Shown here one piece after another: positions 28,121 through 36,671 of a stretch of DNA of 64,000 bases. Source of the stretch: Methylococcaceae bacterium UBA6146 (GTDB lineage: Bacteria; Pseudomonadota; Gammaproteobacteria; Methylococcales; Methylomonadaceae). The position numbers and the translations under genes are program-made. Location: contig DIUY01000005.1 in NCBI GenBank assembly GCA_002422395.1, positions 12,907 to 76,906 on the forward strand. The letters are read 5' to 3'. The notes under the pieces were generated by a model that was not told the DNA's origin, searched no databases, and worked only from the letters and a program-made list of their open reading frames with translations. The stretch's first letter is position 1. Every line of letters starts with the position of its first letter.

Positions 28121-28408
28121 ATGTCGTTGACAGCAGATGATGTAAACAAAATCGCGCATTTGGCGCGGCTAGGGATTGATAAACAGGACGTGGAATCTTA
28201 CACCAAAGATTTGTCCGGTATGCTTGAGCTAATGGCACGCATGGGTGAATTGGACACTAGCGGCGTTGAGCCTATGGCGCATCCGTTAGACCAGGTGCAA
28301 CGCCTGCGCCCTGATGTGGTGACGGAAACCAATCAGCGCGGTCATTTCCAAGCTATCGCGCCAAAGGTCGAGGACGGCCTTTACTTAGTACCCAAAGTGA
28401 TCGAATAA
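28121..28408 (+). CDS. gatC: Asp/Glu-tRNA amidotransferase subunit C
   Basis: 95 aa from ATG 28121, with GGAG just upstream. The open frame continues back to 27950, but GatC proteins begin at this Met (MSLTADDVNKIAHLARLGI). The C-terminus HFQAIAPKVEDGLYLVPKVIE is diagnostic. It stabilises the GatAB complex that converts misacylated Glu-tRNA(Gln) or Asp-tRNA(Asn) to the correct amide. It is followed after 10 bp by gatA. Confidence 0.95.
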   Translation: MSLTADDVNKIAHLARLGIDKQDVESYTKDLSGMLELMARMGELDTSGVEPMAHPLDQVQRLRPDVVTETNQRGHFQAIAPKVEDGLYLVPKVIE

Positions 28409-28418
28409 GAGCTTAGCC

Positions 28419-29864
28419 ATGCACACACAATCAATCAGCCAATTGGCCCGCAGCCTCCGAACCCGCGAGTTTTCCAGCGTCGAGCTGACGCAACATTTTT
28501 TGCAGCGCATCAAGCAGCATCAAGACTTAAATGCCTATATCACCGTCACCGAAGAGCTTGCCCTAGCGCAAGCCAAAGCCGCAGACGAGCGGTTAGCGGC
28601 GGGCGAAGACGGTTTGTTGCTGGGTTTGCCCATTGCCCAAAAAGACATTTTTTGCACCCTGGGCGTTAAAACCAGTTGCGGCTCAAAAATGCTCGACAAT
28701 TTCATTGCCCCTTACAATGCCACGGTGGTGGAAAAATTCAACGCTCAAGGTGCGGTGTTGCTGGGCAAACTCAATATGGATGAGTTTGCGATGGGCTCAT
28801 CCAACGAAACCAGTTATTACGGCGTAGTCAAAAACCCTTGGGACACCACGGCAGTGCCGGGTGGTTCTTCCGGCGGTTCGGCGGCGGCGGTCGCGGCGCG
28901 GTTAGCGGTGTGTGCGACCGGCACGGATACCGGCGGTTCTATCCGCCAGCCCGCCGCATTTTGTGGCATAACCGGATTAAAGCCGACTTATGGACGGGTT
29001 TCCCGCTACGGCATGATTGCCTACGCATCCAGTTTGGACCAAGGCGGCCCGATGGCGCGTAGTGCCGAAGACGCGGCGGCCTTATTGCAAGCGATGGCGG
29101 GGTTTGACGAAAGGGATTCCACTAGCGTCAATCAGCCTGTGCCCGACTATAGCGCAGGACTGGACAACCCTTTGGCAGGCTTGAAAATCGGTTTGCCGAA
29201 AGAGTTTTTCAGCGACGGCTTAAGCGACGACGTCGCTCAGGTGTTGCAAGATGCCATTGACGAATACCGCAAGTTGGGCGCACAAGTCATTGATATCAGT
29301 ATGCCCAACCTAAAATTGGCCATTCCTGCCTATTACGTTATCGCCCCAGCCGAATGTTCGGCCAACCTATCGCGCTTTGACGGCGTTCGCTTTGGCTACC
29401 GCTGCGAAAATCCCGCCGATCTGACCGATTTGTACACCCGTTCCCGTGGCGAGGCGTTTGGCAAAGAAGTCAAACGCCGCATCCTGATGGGCACTTATGC
29501 CTTATCCGCCGGCTATTACGATGCGTATTATATTAAAGCGCAAAAAGTCCGCCGCCTGATTAGCGAAGATTTTAAAAAGGCGTTGGCTGAAGTCGATGTC
29601 ATTATGGGGCCGGTCACACCCACTACGGCTTTTGGAATTGGCGAAAAAATGGGCGACCCAATATCAATGTACCTAGCCGACATTTATACCATTGCCATTA
29701 ATCTTGCCGGTGTGCCTGCGATGTCAGTCCCGGTCGGATTCAGCAACGGCAAGCCCGTCGGCCTGCAAATTATCGGAAATCATTTTGCCGAAGACCGTTT
29801 GTTGAACGTCGCCCACCAATACCAACAAGTGACCGGCTGGCATCAGCAAGCGCCCGACATTTGA
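28419..29864 (+). CDS. gatA: Asp/Glu-tRNA amidotransferase subunit A
   Basis: 481 aa, amidase-signature family. The catalytic Lys is in LPIAQKDIFCTLG, and the cis-Ser and nucleophile Ser lie in the glycine/serine stretch GGSSGGSAAAVAA and TDTGGSIRQPAAFCG. It hydrolyses glutamine to give the ammonia used by GatB. It is complete and normal in length. Its usual partner gatB does not follow; instead a Uma2-family gene starts 10 bp later and gatB is found at 46812. Confidence 0.97.
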   Translation: MHTQSISQLARSLRTREFSSVELTQHFLQRIKQHQDLNAYITVTEELALAQAKAADERLAAGEDGLLLGLPIAQKDIFCTLGVKTSCGSKMLDNFIAPYNATVVEKFNAQGAVLLGKLNMDEFAMGSSNETSYYGVVKNPWDTTAVPGGSSGGSAAAVAARLAVCATGTDTGGSIRQPAAFCGITGLKPTYGRVSRYGMIAYASSLDQGGPMARSAEDAAALLQAMAGFDERDSTSVNQPVPDYSAGLDNPLAGLKIGLPKEFFSDGLSDDVAQVLQDAIDEYRKLGAQVIDISMPNLKLAIPAYYVIAPAECSANLSRFDGVRFGYRCENPADLTDLYTRSRGEAFGKEVKRRILMGTYALSAGYYDAYYIKAQKVRRLISEDFKKALAEVDVIMGPVTPTTAFGIGEKMGDPISMYLADIYTIAINLAGVPAMSVPVGFSNGKPVGLQIIGNHFAEDRLLNVAHQYQQVTGWHQQAPDI

Positions 29865-29874
29865 GGTAATCGCC

Positions 29875-30480
29875 ATGACGCAGATTACGCAGCTCTCACA
29901 ATTGGACATGAATGCCACTTACAGCTATGCCGACTATCTGACGTGGCAACTGGAAGAAACCGTCGAGCTGATACGCGGCAAGATCATGCTGATGGCACCG
30001 GCACCGAATGTGAAGCACCAGCGGATTTCCCGTAATCTGTTGCGGCCTATCAGTAATTATTTCTATAAAAACCGTTGCCAAGTATTTCATGCCCCATTCG
30101 ATGTCAGCCTCTACGATAGCGGCAAATCCAAGCTTGCCGACCGTGAGATTTTTAGCGTTGTGCAACCGGATTTATGCGTGATTTGCGACCCTGAAAAATT
30201 GACCGTGCAAGGCTGTAACGGTGCGCCGGATTGGGTGGTTGAGATCTTGTCGCCAAACAATTCCAAGCGTGATGCCCGTATCAAATACGCGCTGTACGAA
30301 GAAAGTGGCGTGACTGAATACTGGCTGGTCTACCCCTACGAGCAATCGGTTTACCAATTTGTACTTAATGCAAAAACCGAAAAATATCAACTGTATGCCA
30401 TGTATGCAGAAGACGAATTAGTAAAACCCTATCTTTTCCCTGACTTAAACATCGACTTGGCCGATGTTTTTGCGGACTAG
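29875..30480 (+). CDS. Uma2-family (DUF820) PD-(D/E)XK nuclease-like protein, copy 1
   Basis: 201 aa. The Uma2 core is visible: VVQPDLCVICD (about 96-106), GAPDWVVEILSP (about 117-128) and a downstream KYALYEESGVTEYWLVYP carrying the Lys/Tyr. The family has an endonuclease-like restriction fold; its biological role is unclear, and it is often multicopy in cyanobacteria and other bacteria. It follows gatA after 10 bp and is about 74% identical by hand alignment to the protein at 46183-46788, which precedes gatB. The last 35 bases of the two genes are almost the same. It marks the left edge of the insertion in gatCAB. Confidence 0.85.
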   Translation: MTQITQLSQLDMNATYSYADYLTWQLEETVELIRGKIMLMAPAPNVKHQRISRNLLRPISNYFYKNRCQVFHAPFDVSLYDSGKSKLADREIFSVVQPDLCVICDPEKLTVQGCNGAPDWVVEILSPNNSKRDARIKYALYEESGVTEYWLVYPYEQSVYQFVLNAKTEKYQLYAMYAEDELVKPYLFPDLNIDLADVFAD

Positions 30481-30498
30481 AAAACTTAGCCTGAGCAG

Positions 30499-31760
30499 TT
30501 AATTCCATTGCAGGCTTTGCTGGGCATCAACCTGCGTTTTGTCCCTGATTTTGGCATACTCGCATAACGCAGCTAGCCTTTCCCCTTTGTTGCGCCATTC
30601 CCAAAATACGCTTTCGCCCAGCAAAACAGTGTGCCATGGTAAATCTGAGCGGCTTGCTGCTGGCAAGGCGTTGATACGCCCGCACCAAGCCGCCACCGCC
30701 TTCAGTTTCCGTTGCACATTGGGCGATGAAACTTGGCCTTGCGCCTTGGTTTCCACCAAATAAACCGCCTTGTTCGTGCGCAGCAAAAAATCCGGCGAAT
30801 AAAACGCAGGCAACCCGTCTTCCTTGACATAGCGCAACCTGACAAAATCATGACGGGTTTCGCTGATTTTGCAAAATGCCTGCACGTGGCTGTCGGCATT
30901 CGCCCATTCAATCAAGGCTTTTTCCAAGCCGCCGTTACGCGCCGGATATGCCAAGCGTTCATAGATGCACTTATTCACCTCCAGTGAGCTACTTTTGCGC
31001 ATCGGTAACTTGCCGACTTCAGACAGATGGCGATAATGCACCTCGCTATCGCCCGCTAACGGCTGGTCTTCAGCCTCAATTAACGCCAAAGCAATCACCT
31101 TGCTGATATGGTCAAGCACCGGTTGCAACAACAAGACCCGCCAGTTTTCATCGTGCAAGGGTACAAATGCGCCGCTGAACAGCCGCTCACGGATGTAGCC
31201 GTCCAGCCAACCTGTCAATTGGGCCGTGTTCACTTGCAGATACGGATTTGCCAAATGCGTGGCGATTTTATTGCCTTTCGGCAGTGGTTGGCTTAAGGCT
31301 TGGCTAATACGCCGCGTCATGCGTGACAGAAAATCGTTGTAGCCGCCGATATTCATCACCGCGCCGTCAATGCGGTAATCGCCAAACAAGGTGTTGCTTT
31401 GTAAATCCTGCGAGATAAACACATCGCCTTTGCCCAGCAAGTCTTTCAGTTGCACTAAAGTCAGCGCCGAAAACGGCGGCAATGCGTTAATATCCAGTGT
31501 TTGATGTTCCAGCCATTGTTCCGCCTCGCGCAAAATGAACGGAATGGCGAAATCGAAGTCTCGGTAATCTTCGCGCAGACCCACTGAGATTAAATCGCTG
31601 GATGTTCAACAATCGTTAAAATATCAATCAGGCTGTTTGGCTCTTGCCCGCCTGCGGTACGTTCGCGGTTTTCGGGCTTACGATGAGCGCAACGACATAA
31701 TCACGCAAATATGGCTAACATCAAGGTTTTCACGTTGGAGATTAAGTTTTGAATACCCCG
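30499..31760 (-). pseudogene. 3' fragment of a Type III restriction Res subunit gene (frameshifted)
   Basis: The open frame 30499-31584 gives 361 aa from the Res C-terminus. It includes a PD-(D/E)XK nuclease core (SPDFLLRTNKAVYLVETKA). Upstream of it the reading continues in shifted frames: GQEPNSLIDILTIVEHPAI, then NLQRENLDVSHICVIMS, before homology ends near 31750. At least two frameshifts separate these pieces, and the helicase middle is absent. The protein cannot be a working restriction subunit. It belongs with the 5' fragment at 33178-33726, from which it is separated by the gene at 31773-33137. Confidence 0.8.
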
Positions 31761-31772
31761 TAACCGTTTGCC

Positions 31773-33137
31773 TTAATTGCATATTACGTTTGTAAATTCC
31801 CAATTTACAATTCCTTCTAAACCGGTCATTAGATAATCGGATTTAACCAAAGTCAGCATATTTACCATAGATTCTGCTCGCTGCTTAATGTGGGTTCGTG
31901 CATCTTCAGTTAAGCCATCCCACCATGTCGGAGCAAAGGCGATATTTTCACAGTTAGATATAATCAAGCGAAACAATAAATCCCCCACATTGCTGCTTTG
32001 GGAAATCCTAGTTGCTAATGAACCCATAAACTCTTTGCAGACTTTTGAACTGGTTTTATGCCAAGCCAATAAAAATCCCCATTCATCGTTATTCATAGGG
32101 GCGAAGCACATCGTAATTAGTTCTAAGTTTGACGCATGATTGCCCAAATCTTGTAGCGTTCGACCTGAAAAATCAAAATCTGGCAATAGAAGACCAGAAA
32201 AAACAACGTTAGGCTTTTGTTTGGAAATAAAAAGAGTGTATTGAATATCTGAATAACGTTTATTTTTTAGAGAGTCGTCGTAATGCTGTTTATGGATTTT
32301 TAGCTGTTTTAATGAGAATTCAGTTCCGATTTTAATACCTGCATTTAATTCCTTAATAGCCTTATTGGCTTGAGTAGTTTCTATAACAAAATCAATCGAA
32401 TCCTTTGCGTTTTGTTTGACGAATAGCTCTCGGCATAATGAACGGTAAGCGTATAGGAAAACTTGTTGCTCTGTTGGAATTAGCGGCAAGTTGTCAATCG
32501 GCTCAAATAATTGATTATCATGTTTTTTGCAAAAACCAAGAAAAGTGGAGGCCTGCTTCTCAATCCCTCGTTTTTTATAGATGATACCTTTGTTTATATC
32601 ACCTAAAGGCATATAAACATGGCCGTTTTCTGCTATAGCTGATAATGCCTGGCTCTTTTGGATTGAATGGGCATTGATTACTTCGTTACAGACTTCGCCA
32701 TTTTCGTAATGTAAGCACCGGCCTTTGTCAGATAATTGTTTTTGTCGCTTCAGCGAATTATTTAAATCAAATTGATATGAGGGTTTATGGGGTAGCATGG
32801 TTGGCTTTTGTATTCCTGTCCCTTCTTTTGCCGCAACGATATAATCAATTGCAATCCCTTTTTCTTGCGCAGAGCGGTATAACCGCAAATTCTCTGTATT
32901 CTCCGACAGAGCCTCTTCTGTTACTTCGATTGGAAAAGGTGGAAAATCTTCATTCATTTTGATTATTTTCCAATCAGCTTTTTCGACGAAAAACTTAGCC
33001 TTTCTGTAAGCATCTTCTGGATACTCAGAACAAACTAGGCAAATTGTGTAGCCGCTTTCTACGATGCTTTTGCTCTGATTATCAGCTGTAGGCACAATTT
33101 CAAATGACAAAAGGAAGATTTTCGGCTTGTTGGACAT
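31773..33137 (-). CDS. Zinc-binding HNH/treble-clef-like protein of unknown function
   Basis: 454 aa. The middle part has a spaced metal-ligand pattern: CLHYENGEVCNEVINAHSIQ (two Cys and a His, about residues 140-159), then ASTFLGFCKKHDNQLFEPID (Cys-x2-His, about 193-212). This resembles a treble-clef/HNH-type fold. No clear catalytic residue set can be assigned. The N-terminal 100 residues and the C-terminal 250 residues match nothing I know. The gene is AT-rich compared with its neighbours. It lies exactly where the helicase core of the Type III res gene should be, on the same strand, so it was probably gained with or after loss of that part. A defence role is possible but unproven. Confidence 0.65.
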   Translation of the reverse strand: MSNKPKIFLLSFEIVPTADNQSKSIVESGYTICLVCSEYPEDAYRKAKFFVEKADWKIIKMNEDFPPFPIEVTEEALSENTENLRLYRSAQEKGIAIDYIVAAKEGTGIQKPTMLPHKPSYQFDLNNSLKRQKQLSDKGRCLHYENGEVCNEVINAHSIQKSQALSAIAENGHVYMPLGDINKGIIYKKRGIEKQASTFLGFCKKHDNQLFEPIDNLPLIPTEQQVFLYAYRSLCRELFVKQNAKDSIDFVIETTQANKAIKELNAGIKIGTEFSLKQLKIHKQHYDDSLKNKRYSDIQYTLFISKQKPNVVFSGLLLPDFDFSGRTLQDLGNHASNLELITMCFAPMNNDEWGFLLAWHKTSSKVCKEFMGSLATRISQSSNVGDLLFRLIISNCENIAFAPTWWDGLTEDARTHIKQRAESMVNMLTLVKSDYLMTGLEGIVNWEFTNVICN

Positions 33138-33177
33138 AAGGCATTTTGAAGCAAGGAGTTATCGAAGTGCTGTTGGT

Positions 33178-33726
33178 TTATAGCACGGTTGGCAAATAAC
33201 TCAAATTGCAAAACGCATCCAGCAGGCGGTCATAGACGATCAAACCTGGTGCGACAATCAAGAAGTGCCGCGTAAACCGCGTATCATCCACGCCTGCCGC
33301 CTGCACCGCGTTCTTGTTGAGCAACTGCCAAATCAACAAGGCTTGCAACACCCACGTTTTGCCCGTACCCGTCGCCATTTTTAAACAGTATTTGGGATGT
33401 CCGTGCTTGGCCTCTGACACCTCCGCCAAGCGTGTGCCCGATAACAGCGCATCCGGCGCGGCGGTCTGGTAAAGGCTTTTTAAGTCTCTCGCGTTTAACA
33501 CCTCATGGGCAACGATAGTGTTTAAAATCGCTTGCCGTTGCCCGTCATGAAAATTCAGGCGGCGCGTGGTTTTTGCTTCCCCGCCAAACCAACCATGCAA
33601 CAGCTCGGCAGTGGTTGGCGTAACCAGATCAAAAATATCGGCAACGCCGTCTTCAAGGCCGATGCACAGTTGATTGGTCTTGGCGGTTAATGCACTGGCC
33701 AGCGCCAGTTGCTCGTTGCCGTTCAT
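33178..33726 (-). pseudogene. 5' fragment of a Type III restriction Res subunit gene
   Basis: 182 codons. The N-terminal part of the Res ATPase is intact with Walker A in LKMATGTGKTWVLQALL (about 115-131), followed by HFLIVAPGLIVYDRLLDAF. The frame then ends at LSYLPTVL instead of running on into helicase motifs II-VI. The start overlaps the end of mod by 4 bp, the normal mod-res coupling. Some 350-400 residues are missing between this piece and the 3' fragment at 30499-31760. Confidence 0.8.
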
Positions 33727-35765
33727 GCCGCCACCTCAACCAGCACTTCCGCCTCAAAACCAAACACATCCACCGCCCGCACGCACACGGTGCGGCTGCT
33801 TGTCTTGGCGGGAACGCTCAACACGGCTTTAGTCACCACCCGCAACGGGTCGCCGTCATTGTCGGTGTTGCCGCGATAATCCTGCCAGACCGAGCGGAAC
33901 AACTGCCCGTCATAATCGGGGTCAACCGCCCAGTATTCGATTAACGCCAACGGTTCGGCATTCATCACGCCGTGCAGTTTGGTGCGGTTGGCTTCGTCGA
34001 GGTTGATGGCTTCGGGGGAAAGCAGGACGTAGTTATCGAGTTCGATGGTCAGGGTTTCCTCGATGCTGTTCCCCCCTTGAACAAGTGGGGTTAGGGGGGA
34101 TTTTCTTATCACAGGCTTAATGGTCAAATACTGCAAACTGGCAAAACGCACGGTATTTTTTAACTTCTCCAGCCCGCCTTTCTTTTTTAACCTGTCCAAT
34201 AAATCCGGCGGAATCACCAGCACTTCTAGCAGCGGGTCGTTTAAGGCTTGGATGTCATGGCCGATGGATGGCTCAAAATTCCAGCCCAGCACGATGACCT
34301 TGTCCCAGCCGCCCATCAGGGTATCGCGCTGGGCAATGGCTTTTTTCAGTGTCGCCGCGCCGGTGAGTTTGTTGGGGGAATCGGCAAGCACCAGGGTTTT
34401 GTTGGTTTTTCGGTCGAATTCAGTAGCCGCATTTGTGGGAGCGGCTTTAGCCGCGACATTCGCGGCTAAAGCCGCTCCCACGGGCAAATAACCCAGATTA
34501 CGGTTAGGATTGTCTTCCGGCGGCAACGGTAACGCGCCGAACAGTTGCAGGACGATGGTGGATAAGTCGCCGATACGGAACTTGCGCCCCAATGTCGATT
34601 TGGCGGCCTCCACTTGGTAATCGCCGATGGCTTGATACAGGAAAGGCTTGGCGTTTTGGTCGATCAGGCGCTTGCGCATGACCATGCAGGCGGGTTTGCC
34701 GAGGTCTGAAGTGATCCAGCGGCGACCCAGTTTTTCGGCGACGGCGGCTGTGGTGCCTGAGCCGCCGTTAAAATCTGCTACTAAACCACCATCAGGACAT
34801 GAAGCACGGATAATTCGACTTAGAAGTTTTTCCGGCTTTTGAGTTGAGTAACCAACTTGTTCAGATCTAACTCTGTCTGCTGTGAAAATATCAATCCACC
34901 AGTCTTCAACAAGTTTTCCTCTTTCTTCAATTTCTTTTACCCTATCTGGGTCTCCATCGGTTGCTCCAAAAACCTGTCCTGTATTGTGAACACCACTTTT
35001 GTGTTCCACATAGTCACCAACAAAATAATAGGTCTCCGATTTAGAGAAAAAGTAAATTGCATCGTGTTTTCTAGCAAATGCGGTTTTGACTGGTGTCGGC
35101 CCTGAGTAACACCAAATTACTTCATTCCTGAAATTACTTCGTCCAAACACCTCATCCAAAACCAGCTTCACATAATGCCCCACATGCCAATCCAGATGCA
35201 CATAAATCGAGCCTCTATCACTCAACAACTCACGCATTAAAATCAAACGCGGGGTAATCATTGCCAGATACGATGCCGTGCCGTCCGCCCAGGTGTCGGA
35301 ATAGGCGAATTGCTCAATCACGGTGGGTTTTTGTTCCAGCTCCACGCCGGGCAGCGTGACTTTGGTGCGGTAATCGGCCTTGGAATCAAACGGCGGGTCG
35401 ATGTAAATCAAGTCAATCTTGCCGCGCAGGGAGGGCGTGTTCTCGTCACCCGCCAGCAAGGCCGCCATTGCCAGCAGGTTGTCGCCGTAAATCAGCCGGT
35501 TTTGCCAAAGCGGTTCCGAAGGGTAGGTTGGGGTGACGCAAGGAACCTCAACAGGGCATTGGACGGGAGCGTTGGGGTTCGCAAGCTCACCCCAACCTAC
35601 GCTTCTAATTAAATCATTCTGCGCCGCGTCCTTGGCAGGCAATACCCATTCCCGTGTTTGCAAGCCAACCCGATGACGGCCTTCGAGATTTTCCAGTATT
35701 TTTTCAGCCGTCTGCCGCCCTTTGGCGACGATTTCGGGGAGTTGTTCGAGCAGGGATTTTGCCAT
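33723..35765 (-). CDS. Type III DNA methyltransferase (Mod), beta-class N6-adenine
   Basis: 680 aa. Motif IV IDPPFDSKADYR (DPPF at 123-126) precedes motif I DFNGGSGTTAAV (332-339), the beta order of Type III Mod proteins. The target-recognition region between about 207 and 305 is AT-richer than the rest. It would methylate adenine in a short asymmetric site. Three inserts derived from palindromic repeats are translated in frame: residues about 56-82, 429-444 and 555-566. The gene is otherwise open throughout, so methylation may persist although Res is broken. It is divergent from the HTH gene at 35858. Confidence 0.88.
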   Translation of the reverse strand: MAKSLLEQLPEIVAKGRQTAEKILENLEGRHRVGLQTREWVLPAKDAAQNDLIRSVGWGELANPNAPVQCPVEVPCVTPTYPSEPLWQNRLIYGDNLLAMAALLAGDENTPSLRGKIDLIYIDPPFDSKADYRTKVTLPGVELEQKPTVIEQFAYSDTWADGTASYLAMITPRLILMRELLSDRGSIYVHLDWHVGHYVKLVLDEVFGRSNFRNEVIWCYSGPTPVKTAFARKHDAIYFFSKSETYYFVGDYVEHKSGVHNTGQVFGATDGDPDRVKEIEERGKLVEDWWIDIFTADRVRSEQVGYSTQKPEKLLSRIIRASCPDGGLVADFNGGSGTTAAVAEKLGRRWITSDLGKPACMVMRKRLIDQNAKPFLYQAIGDYQVEAAKSTLGRKFRIGDLSTIVLQLFGALPLPPEDNPNRNLGYLPVGAALAANVAAKAAPTNAATEFDRKTNKTLVLADSPNKLTGAATLKKAIAQRDTLMGGWDKVIVLGWNFEPSIGHDIQALNDPLLEVLVIPPDLLDRLKKKGGLEKLKNTVRFASLQYLTIKPVIRKSPLTPLVQGGNSIEETLTIELDNYVLLSPEAINLDEANRTKLHGVMNAEPLALIEYWAVDPDYDGQLFRSVWQDYRGNTDNDGDPLRVVTKAVLSVPAKTSSRTVCVRAVDVFGFEAEVLVEVAA
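34068..34104. repeat. CCCCCT/AGGGGG-type palindromic repeat inside mod
   Basis: A C-run and a G-run segment (arms near 34071-34080 and 34091-34100, with CAAGTGGGGTTAGG between them) is read in frame as SPLTPLVQGGN. The same repeat type occurs outside genes at 36482-36558. It is a family of short dispersed elements known from many bacteria. Confidence 0.65.
34435..34481. repeat. Perfect 21-bp palindrome inside mod
   Basis: Arms 34435-34455 and 34461-34481 are exact reverse complements with a 5-nt loop; they begin GTGGGAGCGGC and end GCCGCTCCCAC. This is a common REP-like element. Read on the minus strand it encodes VGAALAANVAAKAAPT without breaking the frame. Confidence 0.8.
35523..35600. repeat. 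78-bp repeat with 14-bp terminal inverted arms inside mod
   Basis: Arms 35523-35536 and 35587-35600 (GTAGGTTGGGGTGA and its complement) flank a 50-bp centre. The total of 78 bp is exactly 26 codons, which keeps the mod frame open. The arm type is a dispersed repeat common in gammaproteobacteria. Confidence 0.7.
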
Positions 35766-35772
35766 GACTATC

Positions 35773-35858
35773 TGTTCATTAAAAAGTGAACATGAAGTTT
35801 ATATTAAAATGAACAAATGGTTGTTAAAAAATAGCTTTCAAATTTAACTTTCTGTTCA
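35773..35858. promoter_or_regulatory. TGTTCA/TGAACA operator-like array between mod and the HTH gene
   Basis: A palindrome TGTTCA-N8-TGAACA lies at 35773-35792, with further half-sites TGAACA at 35810-35815 and TGTTCA at 35853-35858. The last touches the HTH start codon. It is a likely binding site for the HTH protein, controlling both itself and mod. Confidence 0.5.
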
Positions 35859-36277
35859 TGGATGAGAAAACAGAATTTAGTCTGCGGTTACGTAAAGCCA
35901 TTGAGGACGCCGGTTATCAGGTTCGCCCTACGGTATTGGAACGCGAGTTCAATACCCGCTATTGGGGACGTTCGGTCACTGTGCAGGCGGTGCGCCGCTG
36001 GTTGCGCGGCGAAGCCATCCCGTCACAAGAAAAACTACAGGTCTTGGCGGAATGGTTAAAAATAGAACCCCACGCGCTGCGCTTTGGCGAGCAGGCGGCG
36101 GAGTCGATACGCGCGAAACGGCGGCAGTGGGAAGAGGGCTTGGATTTTCAGGAACGGGAAACCATTGAGCGGTATTTGGGCTTGCCCGCGCCGCAACGCA
36201 AGGTGGTGCGGGAAGTTATCGAGGCGTTTGTTAAAGCTTTTCCCGCCGAATCTGCCAACGGGCAGGACAAAAAATGA
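35858..36277 (+). CDS. HTH (XRE-like) regulator divergent from mod
   Basis: 139 aa. The helix-turn-helix is in the N-terminal half (RYWGRSVTVQAVRRWLRG, about 34-51, then PSQEKLQVLAEWL). The C-terminal half is a charged helical region ending in EVIEAFVKAFPAESANGQDKK (residues about 119-139). It is likely a controller of the restriction-modification operon, since it is divergent from mod across a 92-bp gap full of TGTTCA half-sites. Its last 30 codons are duplicated at 45868-45963. A phage-type repressor is an alternative reading. Confidence 0.7.
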   Translation: MDEKTEFSLRLRKAIEDAGYQVRPTVLEREFNTRYWGRSVTVQAVRRWLRGEAIPSQEKLQVLAEWLKIEPHALRFGEQAAESIRAKRRQWEEGLDFQERETIERYLGLPAPQRKVVREVIEAFVKAFPAESANGQDKK

Positions 36278-36369
36278 TGGGATGGGCTTGGCTAAAGCTT
36301 TGCCGGACACCTAAGCTACGCAGGAATTATTTATGCCCACCATCACGCAGTTATCGCAATTGGGTTTAG
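36182..36369. repeat. Left direct repeat of the 9.5-kb efflux block
   Basis: This is part A (36182-36286, the 3' end of the HTH gene plus 9 bp) joined directly to part B (36287-36369, the uma2 leader and its first 10 codons). Both parts recur nearly identically at 45868-45972 and 46137-46219, where they are 164 bp apart. The short TTTGG/CTTGG at the joint suggests that this copy lost the 164 bp. Confidence 0.85.
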
Positions 36370-36374
36370 GGTAG
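36333..36374 (+). pseudogene. Remnant of the uma2 5' end
   Basis: The first ten codons (MPTITQLSQL) match the start of the intact gene at 46183 almost base for base. The frame then stops at 36372-36374. It marks a third copy of a uma2 start, at the left edge of the efflux block. Confidence 0.8.
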
Positions 36375-36375
36375 T

Positions 36376-36478
36376 GGGTTAAATGTGGTGGTTGGAGTGC
36401 AAGCCTTGGCTTGTACTGAGGCAAACCAAGGTTTGCACTCCAGCTTATCAACGTGCAGCTACAAATTTAACCCACCAC
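36376..36478. repeat. 103-bp hairpin repeat, copy 1
   Basis: The element is about 95% identical, in inverted orientation, to 53218-53320. Its centre is an imperfect hairpin of about 20 bp (TGGAGTGCAAGCC pairing with GGTTTGCACTCCA). It has no coding capacity and looks like a MITE-type or REP-type unit. It begins right after the uma2 remnant. Confidence 0.75.
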
Positions 36479-36481
36479 CCG

Positions 36482-36558
36482 AAAATCCTCCCCAGCCCTC
36501 CTTTAGCAAAGGAGGACGCATTTCCCCCTTTGAGAAATGGGGTTAGGGGGATTTTAAA
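36482..36558. repeat. Palindromic repeat in the gap before the efflux outer-membrane gene
   Basis: The ends AAAATCCTCCCC and GGTTAGGGGGATTTT are imperfect inverted repeats. The same repeat type is embedded in mod at 34068-34104. The rest of the gap to 36671 holds no gene. Confidence 0.6.
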
Positions 36559-36671
36559 ATGTCAAAAGCCTTATGGCCGACTACTTAAATGTTGAAGAGT
36601 GGCTGGCGGCAAAAATGGGGCATTTACACAACCCCGTGCTAGAAACAAAGCTAATCAATTAACATAAGGCG

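Noticed and set aside
33690..35765. Sequencing error or frameshift as the cause of the odd stretches in mod
   Set aside because: The stretches are exact palindromic repeats of known type and the frame is open on both sides, so in-frame insertion is simpler.
36376..36558. CRISPR-like or attachment-site array
   Set aside because: The repeats are of different families and not evenly spaced. There are no spacers, cas genes or integrase.
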